A stretch of 42,240 bases of DNA from Leucocoprinus leucothites (lineage: Eukaryota > Basidiomycota > Agaricomycetes > Agaricales > Agaricaceae), in contig JAACJO010000068.1 in the NCBI GenBank assembly GCA_013368445.1, positions 1 through 42,240 on the forward strand. Direction: 5' to 3'. Below the pieces are notes generated by a model. That model was not told the origin of the DNA. It was given only the letters and a program-made list of their open reading frames with translations, and made no database searches. Below, one piece after another: positions 10,613 through 22,987 of the stretch. Both the position numbers and the translations under genes were made by a program. The first letter of the stretch is position 1, and each line of letters begins with the position of its first letter.

Positions 10613-12300
10613 CTCGACGAGTGGGAGTGTCGAAAGTTGAACGTCGTCGACATCAACTGCGGGCCCGTGGAGATGGGCTAGCCTACCTTTTATGGGCGTT
10701 GATGATCAGCGGATGTTGCTGGTAAACATGGGCAATTTTCTATCTCTGTATATAAAGAAAATTTCAGGTGAGCTAAATGTATTCTCGACGTATTGTACAC
10801 ATCTAATTGAAACCTTTCGTGTGGACTTCAGACTTCAGTGTGAACACAATGACACTCGTTTTTTCTACCCCCACGCTACGTTGTCCATAATCTATTCTTG
10901 TTACATGCCCCTTGTACACAGGAAAGGTCCTTGCACTCTCAGAAGTAACGCGGAGCTCGGAGAGCTTGCGAGAAGCATTCTCGAATGTTAAATGAGTGGT
11001 TCTGAAGGTGGACACTCAACCACTGGATGGCGGGTCTAGTGAAAATGAGACACCAGAACCTCAGAATGTATAAAAGAGGTCTTTGGGGACAATGACTTAC
11101 CCAGAAAGAGGGATGAATGCTGAGGAGTCTCCAGAAGCCGAGACTAAAGAGTTACTTTCACATGCGCAAAAGTGTTAGACCGCTATAAGGAGGGTGGATT
11201 TTTCAAGCTAGTCCTCAGTGTACCACTGCTCACAGGAATTATGATGTCAGCAAATACCTGGTCTTTCTGAAGAGCAGTGGATGGCATATATCATGTATCA
11301 CGTAGAGCGATCCTTAGCTAATTGATCTGAATATTGACCACCTATACAGATTTGGGTCTAGTTATCCAGACAATTGTCAAGCCGGTCTCTAGAACACCAG
11401 GAGTTTAGATGAAAAAGAGAAGAGGCGTTAACAATTCTAGACTAAATAATCAAGCTATTGTGCAGCAGCTTATATAGCTAATGAGAGATAGACCGAGCTA
11501 AATATTCTTACAAGGGTTTACTTGAAATGGGGTCTCTTGTCAAGATTTGCGAAATTCCGGCGCTTACGAAGCGCGCGAAAGTTACGGAGAGGTCGGTCGT
11601 TGGCTTCAGCATATGTGCTGCGCCCTTCCGATATCGCGTCGACCGATTTGGTCTACGAGGAAGATGACAGACAGTGCGAATTGGAATTCAACACTGAAGG
11701 AATAACAGACAGAGAATTCAGAGTGGAATCTTAGTCGATATTCAGAATGAATAATACATGAGCTAGTAGCGACATATTTAAGATAACGCGAAATTGGACA
11801 AATAACACGTAAATATCGCGAAGCTCACAATGCGACGATAAACGAATAAACAGATAAACGAAAAGTAAATAGACAACGACAAACGCGACACGACGGAGAA
11901 CGACAAACATAAATGGAATGGCGGAAACGAATATGAGCGCAAATGAAAGGATGATAGAATGATGAGCGGAGACAGGCTGTGAAATATTTATAGAAATGAT
12001 AGATAATGAAAAATCGCGGGAATCGGAAATCGAAAAAATAGTCGGAGATCAAATCGGAGAGGTCACGATCACAGATCGTGACATCTCTACAGGTTACATG
12101 CGGCTCATTCCATAGGTACACTAAACAATAGAAGAAAGTAAATTGTAAAGGGACGAAGCTTAGGAAAAGAACGGAAAATAAAAGGAATATCTGAATAAAT
12201 ATCTAGGAAATGTCATGGTCATAACACCAACTGTCCGGAGCGTACTATATACCATTACTATAAAAGAGAATCCTCCTTCTACTTAGGCTTACAGGCAGTC
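10613..12300. other. Gene-poor stretch, possible LTR debris
   Basis: After the copia relic comes sequence with a TATA-like tgtatataaag (10747) that could be LTR promoter. It is followed by unique AT-rich DNA with purine-rich low-complexity tracts (11830-12050, many aaacga and aaatag words). The short open frames here show no motif, and no gene is supported. Confidence 0.5.
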
Positions 12301-15300
12301 TTAACCATCATCACTAAGGTCTCCTGACGGTTGCTTCTCCCAAATATCCTCAACATACCACAACATCACAGCTGCAATGTTTGAGCGATGTCCAAGCACA
12401 GGAGGTCCACTGAGCCATTTTGCATAGTGGGTGTCAGTGTCCCATGTGGTTTTGAAGTGTCCCTGTGCCATCTCGCACCACCTAGCAGTATGATAGACCA
12501 GGTAGAGAAGAGGTGGAATCAAGTCTGGGTAGGGGCATGTATCCGCAGCTTTAGTACCTGGAGGAATATTTGGATGGACAGCCTCCTTCATCTGCGGCAT
12601 CCAGCAGCAAGTGCAATAGTCACCATGGATATTGTATTTCAGGCTCACTTTTCTTCTCCAGGTGCGGAATGCGGTAAACTCTGGACCCTTCAATATGTCG
12701 CAGCCATTTGCTTTGTGGCCAGTGACTGTTCCATCTGATTGAGAAACCAGACAAGCAGAGCATATGTTCTCAAGCATGCGAAGAGCAGATCGCAGCCTAG
12801 AGGCATAGCGCTCGTCTGCGAGATCTTTCTGAACCTTCCTTAACTTTACTTCTCGTGCCTTCTCATGGAACACATCAGAAGCAGGTCGCTTCCCCTTGCC
12901 GGCTGAAGAAAAGTTAGATTCTGAGGGATAGTGCAATGATTTGGAAGATGAGGGGTAGTGCGATGAATTGGATGATGGGGGATAGTACGATGAATTGGAT
13001 GATGCGGGGTAGTGCGATGAATTGGATGATGCAGGGTAGTGCGATGAATTGGATGATGCAGGGTAGTGCGATGAATTGGATGATGCAGGGTAGTGCGATG
13101 AATTGGATGATGCGGGGTAGTGCGATGAATTGGATGATGTGGGGTAGTGTGATGAATTGGATGATGCGGGGTAGTGTGATGAATTGGATGATGCAGGGTA
13201 GTGTGATGAATTGGATGATGCGGGGTAGTGTGATGACTTGGGCGATGAGGGATGATGTGATGACCCGGGCGACGGGGGGTAGTGCGATGAATTGGATGAT
13301 GCGGGGTAGTGTGATGACTTGGGCGATGAGGGATAGTGTGATGACTTGAGCGACGGGGGGTAGTGCGATGAACTGGATGATGGGGAGTAGTGCGATGATT
13401 TGGATGATAATGGATACTGCAACAGTTGTGATGTACTAGGTACAAGGACCTCCTCGGGCAGCAGGGAATAGTGCAATGACTTGGGTGATGGGGGGTAGTG
13501 CGATGAATTGGATGATGAGGGGTGGTGCGATGACTTGGACGATAATGGATACCGCGACAGCTGGGATGTACTAGGTACGAGGACCTCCCCGGCCTCATCT
13601 CCCTGAAAGAAATACGACTCGACCACTTGTGTTTGAAGCTGGCGCTGGTGAGGAGGAGGTTTGTTACAAGGAGCTGGTAGGAGTATGGTTTTGGATGAAG
13701 AACTAGTGTATTTCGGTGCAGGGCGGCCATTTTCGGCCGAAGGAGGGAGAGGAAATTTCTGAATGCACTGCTTTTTCAGAGGGTTCCGGAAGGTTCCATC
13801 TTTACAAAAAGAGCACTTTATATTTTTAGAGTCATCACAGGAGACTCCATTTCCATCATTAAAGCGAGTGAGTGATAGACGAATGCACTCATTGGAATTC
13901 CACAATAGATCATACATTGCCTGCCGCCCGATCAGGTCCAAGGGGTCTTCCTCAACCTGTTTTGGGCCTATCTTGTCGAGGGGAATGATGTAACACCGCG
14001 CCGAGTCACCATCGCGCCCTGCACGCCCCATTGCCTGGATGGTTGTAATCATGTCAAATGGTGTTCCATACCAAATGACATAGCGAACATGAGGATAGTC
14101 ATTGCCAGCAGAGTAGGCAGTAGTGCAAACCATCACTCTATTAGTTCCGGACGTCCACTTTGTCACAACCTCTTGCCTTTGGTTCTTGTTAAGTTGAGCA
14201 TGATAGAATCCACAGTTCAGGTCCTTAGCTGCAGAGTACCCTTGAGCTCGGTCAGAGACAAATACAAGCCCACGATCGTCTAGTGACGTGGAAAGTGCCT
14301 GCTCGTTATTTATTATTCCCAAGAGGAGCTCTTTGTGAGCTGAGTCAGTCTGGACTCGCTCAGCAATGATGTATTCGAGCTCGGGGCGATTCGAAGAGGC
14401 GCGGACGACAGTCAAGTTATCTGGTATCAGGTTGAGGGTATCGATGAGGTGGGGTTCCATTGGCGGTGGGATGGTTGCTGACATCAGAACAATAGGACAA
14501 CCAGCGGAGCGGAGCATTTGTGCGGTTTTCATTGCTGGACGATAGTCCTTTGCAGCGTGAATCTCGTGGACTTCATCAATAAAAAGTGCTTGCAATTTTG
14601 CACTCCTATGAGCGAGAAACACGCAGGATCTGAAAGACTCCGTTATTGCCATCTCGACTGTAGACAGCACCACAGAGCAGTTCTCAGGAAATTTTGACAT
14701 AATCCCGTCAAACAAGACAAAGCTGATTCCCCAGGAGAGTAGGCGCCTTGAATAGTCATCAAGCAGGGAGATAAATGGGACAATGATACAGGTTGTCCTG
14801 GTTTTGTTCAGGTATGCTGGAATGGCGGGAATCATTGTTTTCCCACTCCCGGTCGGCAATGAAACAACAACATCATTTTGTCGGCGCACTGCTGCAAGTA
14901 CTGCATTCTTTTGATGCGGGGACACCCAATTGGCAGAAGGGTCCTTCAGCAATTTCCGCAGAGCCATTAGTGCCTTCTCATTCTTCATAATATGAGTCAA
15001 GCACGAGTCAAGCACCACTAGTAATTACTCACAAGATTAGATTCATAGTCATTTATAACTATATTCCCCGGTCCTACATGTCCATCAGCGCGGTTTTCCT
15101 GTTTGAAAAATGAATGAGAATATTGTAAGATAAGTGAGCAGTACTAGCACTAACATTTCCCCCTGATTTGGCGCCTTGAGCATCGTTTCGATTGGCTTCT
15201 TCCATTACTTCATCCTTGCTCCAGTAGAGATTGATGGAGCTCCCGCTATCTTCACTCTGTATAGGTACTTGTAAGTATCGCAGATCCTGTGATAATTCAA

Positions 15301-18300
15301 ACCCAAAATCTGCTCACATTGTCCATCCACCTGTCAGTCGCATTTGGATGATCTGGAACGGTATTACTCTGGGGTAGAGGGGAAACATTTATCTAATAAA
15401 TGGTTACAGAAAAGTAAATTTTGATGCTAAGGGTGCCCACATACCGTAGGAGCGTAGTTGCTGCGGTTTCCGCTTAGGTCTAAATGACTAACTCCGAAGT
15501 CTTCCTCAGGCATATCGCACTTCTCGGAGTCGGATTTAGAAGCTCCAAACTCAGCAGTGGAAGACTGTGTATTTCGGGGAGGAAGTTGCATGTTTTGGAT
15601 TTGAGGTTGGTTGGGTGATGGTAAAGTCGATGGAAATGCAGATCCACCAGGAGTGTGATGGGTACCATTTTTCTCCTTGCGCGTACTATTTAATTTGTCT
15701 GGCCGTAGGAAGGGTGAAATTTCTGGGGAAATGTACTTGCACCATCGGTCCTCGGTCTCAAGGAGCGTGTATGGGAGAACCTGGCCACCCTTGGGAATTC
15801 TGAGGATTGTTTGCCAGTCTGTACTTGCAACAACAAGCGGCATGGCGATATCATCCGCCACATTTCCTAAGAAACTTGCATTTCGTCCATAGTGCATGTT
15901 CTCTGTTGCGCGACTGTGACCGGCTTGCAGTGCCCCTGGTGTGTCTTCATCATCCATTTGCATCAATTTCTCAAATCGAGAACAGTGAACCCGCCGAAAC
16001 GCGATGGAGGTTTGGCGATAGTCGCTAAGACCCATGGAAACTTTCAGGGTGGAGAGGGTTACTGACTTCAAAATTCGCGTCAGGTCCTCAGTCCCAAACT
16101 CCTTTGTCACATTCACAAAGAGATGCGTGTGATAAAGCTTGACAAATTCGGGGTTGTTCGGGTAAAGGAACGAGATGAGCCGCTGTGCAAATGGGTGGGT
16201 CACAAAGACAACATGGGCAATAAAGTCGCTGTTAAATGCGTCCAAGCCATGAGGGAGGAGGCTGTCTTGCGATGTGAGGTTCGATGTCTTGGTGTACTGA
16301 CAGACAATAGCAACATGGTCTCCTAATACGTATAGACCTCGTGTTCGTGTAGGGGTGTTGCGAATATGAATGCAGGTCATCTCGGTTCCTCTACTTGGGG
16401 AACCAGCCGTGACCTCAATGCTGGCCATCAGAAGAAGTAAAAACTCTGCATATGCAGCGAGCCATTGTCGGACTCGAGTTGGGTTCCAGAGAGGTTTCCC
16501 ATCAGGCAAGGTGCCAACAAGGAACTCCTTCCGGCGCCTTGGGTCGTTGCGTATGCACTGCATCAGAAGGTTATGTTGATCCAATTCGGCGTTAGCTGAG
16601 TCCTCAACAAAGCCATAATGAGGAGCATCGTCCGATAGATCATCCCATATGCGCTTGTAGTCAAGCCGTATGTTGAAACCGAGCATGACATCCTCGACGA
16701 AGGACTTGTACTGGAGACGAAGTAACTCGCGCGCCATGTTCTGGAGTTGAAAGAGAGTTATCTCATGACCCTTCCAGAGACATCTTGTGTTCTGATCATC
16801 GAGCCAAATATAGCGCGGGAGCGAGGGTTGCGAGCGCGCATACGCCGTTGCCAAATGCTGAAGGCTGCAGAGCTCGGACCAGGTTGACTCTTTGCTTTCG
16901 TCCTTCCAGATCTCAATGAGTGCAAACCGCCGTCGGACAGACTCTCCGAGCGTAGTTGTGTTGTGAATGTGGAAGAGGAAAATGGAGCGAATAGAAAAAA
17001 AGAGGCTGGCAATGGTTGGAGTGACGAGCTTCGGATGCATCCAGGTACCACTGCCATCAATAGAGGAAAGTGCTACAAAGCACATAGTAGGATCTCCGAT
17101 CGAGTTCTCGTTCGAAGGATCCCAGAGCCTGGTCCAAACAGAGATCAAGAGGTTGACAATCAATTTTGCATACTGAACAAAGTCAGCGTCGGGAGAAGCG
17201 GGATCTATCCCGCTCCTGGGCTTCATCTTCCCAATATTTTCTGCCAATTCCTGGATGTGATCAGGGAGAGGGAGGACGTAGTCTCCCTTGGGACGTATCA
17301 GGAATGAAACAAGGCGAGAGAGGATGTTAGCATAGTTTGATAGCGAGCCTGAAGTCTGGAGCTTGCGAAATGGGTAATGACTGATCGCACTTCATTTATT
17401 TATCAGCCATCGGATGTAAATCGATGCAGAAATAAACTTACGACTTTGAATCGCTGGTGTTCAGCTTTCGAAGAATCATTGGTGGTGTATCGTTAAGGAA
17501 GTGCATTGCCTTGCTGAAAATGTAGTCGATAGCCTCCCTGAGCTTGGGGAATTCGTTTTTGGCCGGAGCAGCGACCAGAGAAAACAGGAATGCTGAGCTG
17601 TGGCCTCCAGCATGCTCGGCCCATCCCGTTGTTTTCAGCCATGCATTGACATTTCGTGGATCAGGGTTATTGAGGTTGACAGGTCGGACGATTGACTTTA
17701 TTTGATCATCCAGCTCGTCAAGCCAGGTATCCCAGGAGTCTTTGTGACTTCCTGCGTATGTATCAAGTGCTTTAACTCTAAACAGAGAGTTTTGGTCGCC
17801 GTTGTTTAGCCTCTGAGCTGCAACCATAGGCCAACTTTTCGGGACTGGTTTGGTACTATGAACCTTCTGGTGATGGGTCTTCATCGCCGCTGCCGTTGAG
17901 TGAATTTGTTGGCAGCGACCATGGTCGCAGAGCAAAGCACTCTCATAAAGCATTAGCCCACCCAAAGCTGGACCACCATAGAGCTTCTCCCAGTCTGGGT
18001 AATTCCCTGCGAGCTGGAGCTCCTTGCAGACCTCCATATATGGTTCTTTGATCTTTTTCCCCTTAAGCCCGGACTCCTCGTGAAGGTTTCTGACGTGGTC
18101 CAGAGCGATATCAGGTGTCAGAGCGACCGAGCATGTTGGGCAGATCAAGAGTTTGAGAGTCTCCTGGAAATATAGGCAAAAAGGCAACAGCTTGGGTTTT
18201 GGAATGAGGTCGCGGCCGATGTATGGAGAAAACGATGACTTGTGGTTTTTAGGCGACTGATCGCTTTGAGTACACGCATAGCCACTGCACCAGATGTAAC

Positions 18301-19989
18301 TACTCACCAATTTTAATTTCTCAGGTGTGGAAATATCGGTGGATCGCTCCTCAGGGTCTTTTTCTGCTGGAGCAGAGCCCATCTGCACTCCTGGTGTATC
18401 CGCCCGAGAATTCTGGCTTGTTACTTCTGCAGGAAGTCCAGAATTCTGGTAAGTTTAATATATATCAGCTTTCTATCAGACACTGAGTGGTGAAAAACTG
18501 AAAACACACCTTTTGTCTCGCCGACTTTTCTGCACTGGCTCCTGGCTTTGGCTCGGCTGAGCCTTGGGAGATCCATTTAGGTGTCTGTGTGCGTTCCAGG
18601 TAATCTTTAGATGCGGATGGAAATCAGCTTGTGTTGCTCGCACCTTTTCTCTGGTAGGCGCCAATGAGTTTGTATTGTTGGTAGAAACCTCCAGGGCCTG
18701 AATTGAAGTGGATAATGGTCAGAGGAGATCAGGCCAATCTGGAGTGAAGATACCTTAGTTGTATCTGGATTTTTTCCTGAGCTGGAGTGCTCGTTAACTT
18801 CTTTCACCACCTAGTGTACATGAAGGTATTGTCAGCTGCAGTCAGCCACAAACTATTTCTTCTCACCCTTTTTTTGGTAGGTTCACCCTCAGCTTGAATT
18901 TTCTTGTAAGGGCCTTCATCCTTACTCGGCTTTGTGACAAGGGTATTAACGAAGTTCTTGGACACCTAAGGAATTTTTTATGTCAAAATAAACTTGATAG
19001 AGAGGGAGTATGACTTTCCTTCTGCCTGGTGGGTAGCGCGTTACGGAAATCCACAACGGGTATTTCCCGGGTCTTCATCATCTAGGTTATTTTTATTAGA
19101 GAAGCGGTTCCACACCCGTGCGTTAACGAGATGCATACCTGATCAAGACCAATCCGATGCTCTTGCTTCTGGAGCGATGCTGAGAGTATAGCTTCACAGG
19201 TACTCAATACTGCGCACCTTCTTGGCACCCCTTCGCTTCATCAAATTGCTCTCTGGTATTATGCTCTCTATTTTGTTCTCTCCCTTTTTTCCTCCCTGAT
19301 GGTCTCTGTTAAAAATTTTCGAAGTGAAGTAGCGGCCAAACATACGTCTTCGTCGGAAAATACTTGTGGTTGTATTTCTTGTATGATCATCTACGAGCTT
19401 TGTCAGTCAATGTTTATGTTTGGTTTTTCCTGTTTTCCACACCTTTACACCGCTCCTGATCTCGGCAGAATCTCCTTCCATCAATTCTACTTTTTCTTCA
19501 TCTGTCTGGAATTCGCGTCACAAACCGCCAAAGCATAGACACATACAAACTTACATCGTCGATCCCTATATGCCGCAGACCGGCGATTGGTCTCTACAAG
19601 CCATAATGAGATGCGCGACTCGTAAACGCGACAAGACCATGACTTACGTCCTTCTCAGCACCCTCACCATTATCCTTCCACCCCACACCAGGCACCACTA
19701 AATGGTTCACGATTGTCTGAAATGAAGCGTATTTGCCTTTGCAATCCCCCGTGCACTTGCAATGATAATATCCGCCTTCGTCACGATGTACTGCATACTC
19801 CTTTCCGCCGACAGTGACGGTCTTGGGTCTACAACCCGCCACATGTACATTTCTTTGATTTTGAGTCTCGACCTCGATTGTCTTGTGGCAGTGGCAACAT
19901 TGAAAAATTATTTTTTTATTGGTCTTCTCATCCTGTTGAGCATCAGAGCTTCCAGCATGTTTTCTGGGATTTTTATTGGCGGTAGACAT
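12301..19989 (-). CDS. Telomere-linked RecQ-type helicase fused to a tyrosine-recombinase-like core and OrsD zinc fingers
   Basis: One gene of 18 exons and about 2,250 residues. Exon 1 starts at the ATG at 19987-19989 and carries Cys/His pairs (CCHC, then CKCTGDCKGKY...H). Ten small charged exons follow. The OrsD-like region (about 17.5-18.2 kb) has CPTCSVALTPDIALDHVRNLH and a second finger (CDHGRC...HHQKVH). The recombinase-like part (15.4-17.4 kb) has R in SPSRGTEM (16390-16392), K in YTKTS, R in DYRQTS (16015-16017), H in AGHSRATENMHYGR (15916-15918) and Y in the same motif (15889-15891): the R-K-R-H-Y set of tyrosine recombinases. The helicase has PTGSGKT (14836-14856), DEVH (14566-14577), SAT, and QAMGRAGRDG. 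A repeat tract and a Cys-rich tail (CTCCWMPQM) end it. Every junction I could trace from 18.9 kb down keeps one frame. RecQ helicases near telomeres are known from Ustilago, fission yeast and Magnaporthe. Confidence 0.85.
12920..13530 (-). repeat. 27-base minisatellite inside the helicase gene (SHYPASSNS repeats)
   Basis: The coding strand repeats a 27-base unit encoding variants of SHYPASSNS about twenty times between the helicase domain and the Cys-rich tail. A higher-order duplication is also visible: the phrase VLVPSTSQL followed by YPLSSKSSH occurs twice, at about 13.40-13.45 and 13.53-13.59 kb. All units keep frame. It produces long shadow open frames on both strands. Confidence 0.9.
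15019..15437 (-). other. Four introns and three mini-exons joining recombinase and helicase parts
   Basis: From the recombinase exon (ending ...NYAPT at gtatgtg) the reading continues through exons INVSPLPQSNT...RWMDN, DLRYLQVPIQ...KSGGN and ENRADGHVGP...YESNL to NEKALMALRKLL of the helicase exon. The introns begin gtatgt, gtgagc, gttagt and gtgagt and end ttag, acag, acag and gaag. All four join between codons. This proves that recombinase and helicase are one open gene, not two neighbours. Confidence 0.85.
17381..17441 (-). other. Intron joining the zinc-finger exon to the recombinase exon
   Basis: gtaagt at the 5' end and gatcag at the 3' end, 61 bases. The join reads SDSKSHYPFRKLQTSGSLSN in one frame and removes an in-frame stop. 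It shows that the OrsD-like region and the recombinase-like region belong to one protein. Confidence 0.85.
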
Positions 19990-22043
19990 TTCTGAGAGCG
20001 GTTTCAAGAAAGGGTTCTGTGTGAGGATCGGTGGAGAGAAAGGAGGGGTGTTCCTAGTTGGGCTAACACTCGACCTAGCTTAAGTACTACCTCCTATAAT
20101 GCCCAGGAATGCCACCGGTTATTCGAAACTCCACTGCACTTCATTTCCAGGACCGGAGAACATTGCCTCCGCCCCCTCCCTCCCGCCCCCCGCCCCCCCT
20201 ACAATTTTTGCAGTCCTCTCGGGAACTTGCCACTCCCGGGAACGGTGCGCAGCCATTTATTAAATTTACGTCCTAATAGACGCTTGATGCGACTAGGCGT
20301 TTTTCAATACCGACTACTCGGGCGCGGCCACTGCCTAGTCAGCACTGGGCCTCCACTGGCAGCGGGTGTAACAAATCCGAGCTCCGACTTCCGAGGTATG
20401 CCTAATGGGCGATAAGCTTGGTATTGGAATGAACTGAATGAACTTTTCTTGAAAAAAAAAATAGGGTTGTTGGCAAAAGGCAGTCAACAAAACCCGAGAA
20501 CTTAGGGTAAAATAGCACCATTAGACAGCTCGGAATCAGGAAGGGATGATATCCCGGATACTGTGGAGATGGGCTCTTGTCTGCGCTTGGATTTTTCATT
20601 CGAGCACCCATCAACGGCTACTCATCAGCTCCTTTATCGTAGCGTCCATTGATTCTCTTTTTCAGTGTAAGCTATTTACTTCAGTTTCAAGTTCTGGACA
20701 CTAGTTTTCCCCCCAAACTGCAGTAATATGCGTCAACGTGTCGTAGTCAGTAGTTTCGGGCCAGTGGATGGATTATGATCACCTGCGCCTTAGCCCCAGT
20801 CCGTAGGTTGAAAAATAGTTCAATCGTTTGTTCATCTTCTATCTATCTATCTCATTCGCCTGGCTATATCTCACTCAGTTTCATCTCTGTTCCTCTCAAA
20901 ATTATACACGGATCCTTGCCGACATATTCTTGTAGTTTTGAAGCTCAGCAAGTACTGTATTCGGTCGCGCTCACATTAGAAATTTAATTTATTCATGGGG
21001 GCCCGATTTCCCACTCCCCTTCAAAAGCCGATTTCTCATATTATCACCCGTAAGTACAAAATGATAAATTTTGAAAGAATACGTGACCGAGTAAAGCACC
21101 AGCACATAAGAAACAGAGCTGAAAATGATTCTGATTCGTATGTAGGTGCAAATTTCTCAACGACGCACTACCTGTGAAACTCGTAGACTTCGCAAAAGTT
21201 ATTTTATTTTAATGCTTATTATTATCCGGCTCGCAGGCACGTTCTGGGGGTTCACAGTGTCCGGTCCCCTAACAAGCAACTAACCTCGGAAAATGCGCTT
21301 CCCGAGGTCCCCAAGCAACAAACAGCGGAGAGCGTGGTGTTCGATTGTACCCTTGGGTTCGGGTACCATGGGGGCTGCGCATTGAGGCCGCTAGCCCACC
21401 AGTCAATAAGAGCCGAGTTTCAAGGGGAAGACCTTTGTATCTATCACAATTACCCTTGCATCTTCTTAGTGGCATTTGACGTCAAGAGCCCAGCTCGCAC
21501 ACAGACATTGGTGTTTGGTAATTTAATATGGCACATTGAATTTTATGTTGAGTGCTAGTGTGAGCGCGCAGGCCTGTATGTTCGTTGTCTCGATCATTTC
21601 TGACTGCAGGTAATAGGTGGGGCTTTGTTGATTTGTCTAAAAATGCGTACACTCCTGAGCCTACTAGGTTGGTTGTCAGTCGGCCTTGGATGTTCATTTC
21701 GTTTCACGTAACAGAGCGCCGAAGACCAAGCAGAGACAAATACAGAATGATCATGATGCGCTGCTTTCTGTTCATTGTTTACTGAACCACTATCGGCCGG
21801 AGCGGCAAAGTTTGGCACTGTGGCTCCATGAAAAACTCCTCTATCATATTGCTTACTGGCCACTTCACCCTCTAAGCTCAGCGCATGGACTTATGGTGCC
21901 ACTCTTTTCTGTCCTTTTTTCTGGGTTAGCACGCTAGTGGAGAGCTTGGCAAACACCCATTGTTCGGTACAGCCATTGTTGTAAGTCCCTGTCATGGAGC
22001 CCTCTCTTTGGCTAACGTGGCGTGCCAATAGAAAAGTAAAGCG
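19990..22043. other. About 2 kb with no supported gene
   Basis: Contains C-rich tracts (20168-20200), unique sequence and several short open frames on both strands without motifs. The first part must hold the promoter of the - strand helicase gene. No terminal repeat, tRNA or transposase remnant was recognised. Confidence 0.5.
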
Positions 22044-22050
22044 TATATAA
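22044..22050 (+). promoter_or_regulatory. TATA box of the small gene at 22086
   Basis: TATATAA, 36 bases upstream of the ATG at 22086-22088. The spacing and sequence fit a fungal TATA promoter with a short leader. Confidence 0.6.
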
Positions 22051-22085
22051 GCCACGGGTTGGTATGAGCTCGTTCCAGTATCGCC

Positions 22086-22517
22086 ATGCCCACTGTAAGT
22101 GCTCAGTTATTACACCTTACACTTGCTGACGCACTGACCGCAGCGTAGCGGGAATGACTATCACCCGTACTATCTCTCAGCCGACATCACCGCCGGTGGC
22201 ATTATACAGGCTGCCGCAGATGAAGTCTCCTTGGTTGGTGATGGCGAGGAAGAGACGGCCGCCATTTCCTACACTCCTGAGGACGATTCCAACCTCAAAG
22301 AGATGTCTTCCAGCGGACCCTTACGCCCAGCTTCTGCGGTAGTCCTTGGCGCACGCTTCCGAACTCCCATGGAGGCTTTGCAATAGGGGTCGAGTTTTCC
22401 GAAAAGGAAGAACCTGGTGGGGTTGAGCTTGATTGGGCATTCGACAATGTTTACTTACCTTGTCCTAGAATCATTCCAATGCCGAGCAAGCTCCACTTGA
22501 TAGGCATCAAAAAATGA
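22086..22517 (+). CDS. Small acidic hypothetical protein with a mini first exon
   Basis: Exon 1 is only ATG CCC ACT (22086-22094). A 49-base intron (gtaagt...cgcag, 22095-22143) leads to an exon open for 80 codons (RSGNDYHPYYLSADITAGG...) to a TAG at 22384-22386. Because the first exon is so short, simple open-frame searches miss this gene. Near 22366-22372 (ccc/gg runs) a -1 shift would let the frame continue with GGFAIGVEFSEKEEPGGVEL and end at TGA 22515-22517, which looks more protein-like than the early stop. The product would then be about 127 residues, acidic, with no recognised domain. It lies just upstream of a JmjC-family fragment on the same strand. Confidence 0.5.
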
Positions 22518-22569
22518 TTCACTAGCGAAAGAACAGGTACGCATACCGTCAAGCGACATCCGAGGGCGC

Positions 22570-22987
22570 ATGTTCATGGCTTACAGAGTGGGCGCAACCG
22601 CAGGCGCAGGAAGAGGAGGCAGGGGGGAAAATAGCGGGCACTTGGGCCAACTTCTACCCCTTTGTAACTACCGAGACATGTCCCTTCCAGACCACCAACA
22701 TCGTTACGTCGTTGATCCCCTCATGGCCACAAAGTTCAAGGAAAATATACAAGGCCTTTCAGATGAAAATCCCGAGTTCGAGTGCGCTCTCCAAGAAGCC
22801 AGCAAGGAGATATTGTTTGTGAACAGCTATGGGTGGACTGCTGGGGAACTTGAAATCGAATTTGTACCAGTCCAAGGATACTCTGCGTCCAACCTTCCCC
22901 GTGAGCGCCTTTTGGCTTTTTGGAACTTTTTGGTATTCACCAGACGAATCTGTAGCCAAAGGAGTACGAGGGTTCTCTAAGCTGTAG
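22570..22987 (+). pseudogene. C-terminal fragment of a third JmjC-family paralogue
   Basis: The frame at 22680-22900 (KFKENIQGLSDENPEFECAL ... YGWTAGELEIEFVPVQ...NLP) aligns along its length with the last ~80 residues of copy 1 (RLKGRLDHLAKEHPDFEMAL ... YDWRGGELEFKWVEE...GLPG) and copy 2. Even the last intron is kept at the same place, right after the LP codons (22901-22943, gtgagc...ccag), with a final short exon ending at TAG 22985-22987. The catalytic part is absent. It is therefore a truncated duplicate left of copy 1, not a gene with its own function. Confidence 0.75.

Noticed and set aside
11825..12121. 98-codon - strand frame
   Set aside because: Low-complexity AT-rich DNA, no motif and no splice context.
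12936..13349. 137-codon + strand open frame rich in Met/Trp/Asn
   Set aside because: It is the mirror of the 27-base minisatellite in the helicase gene; a repeat whose length is a multiple of three keeps all frames open.
12846..13730. 294-codon - strand frame rich in His/Pro/Thr
   Set aside because: Same minisatellite read in another frame of the same strand; the helicase frame extends on both sides and carries the domains.
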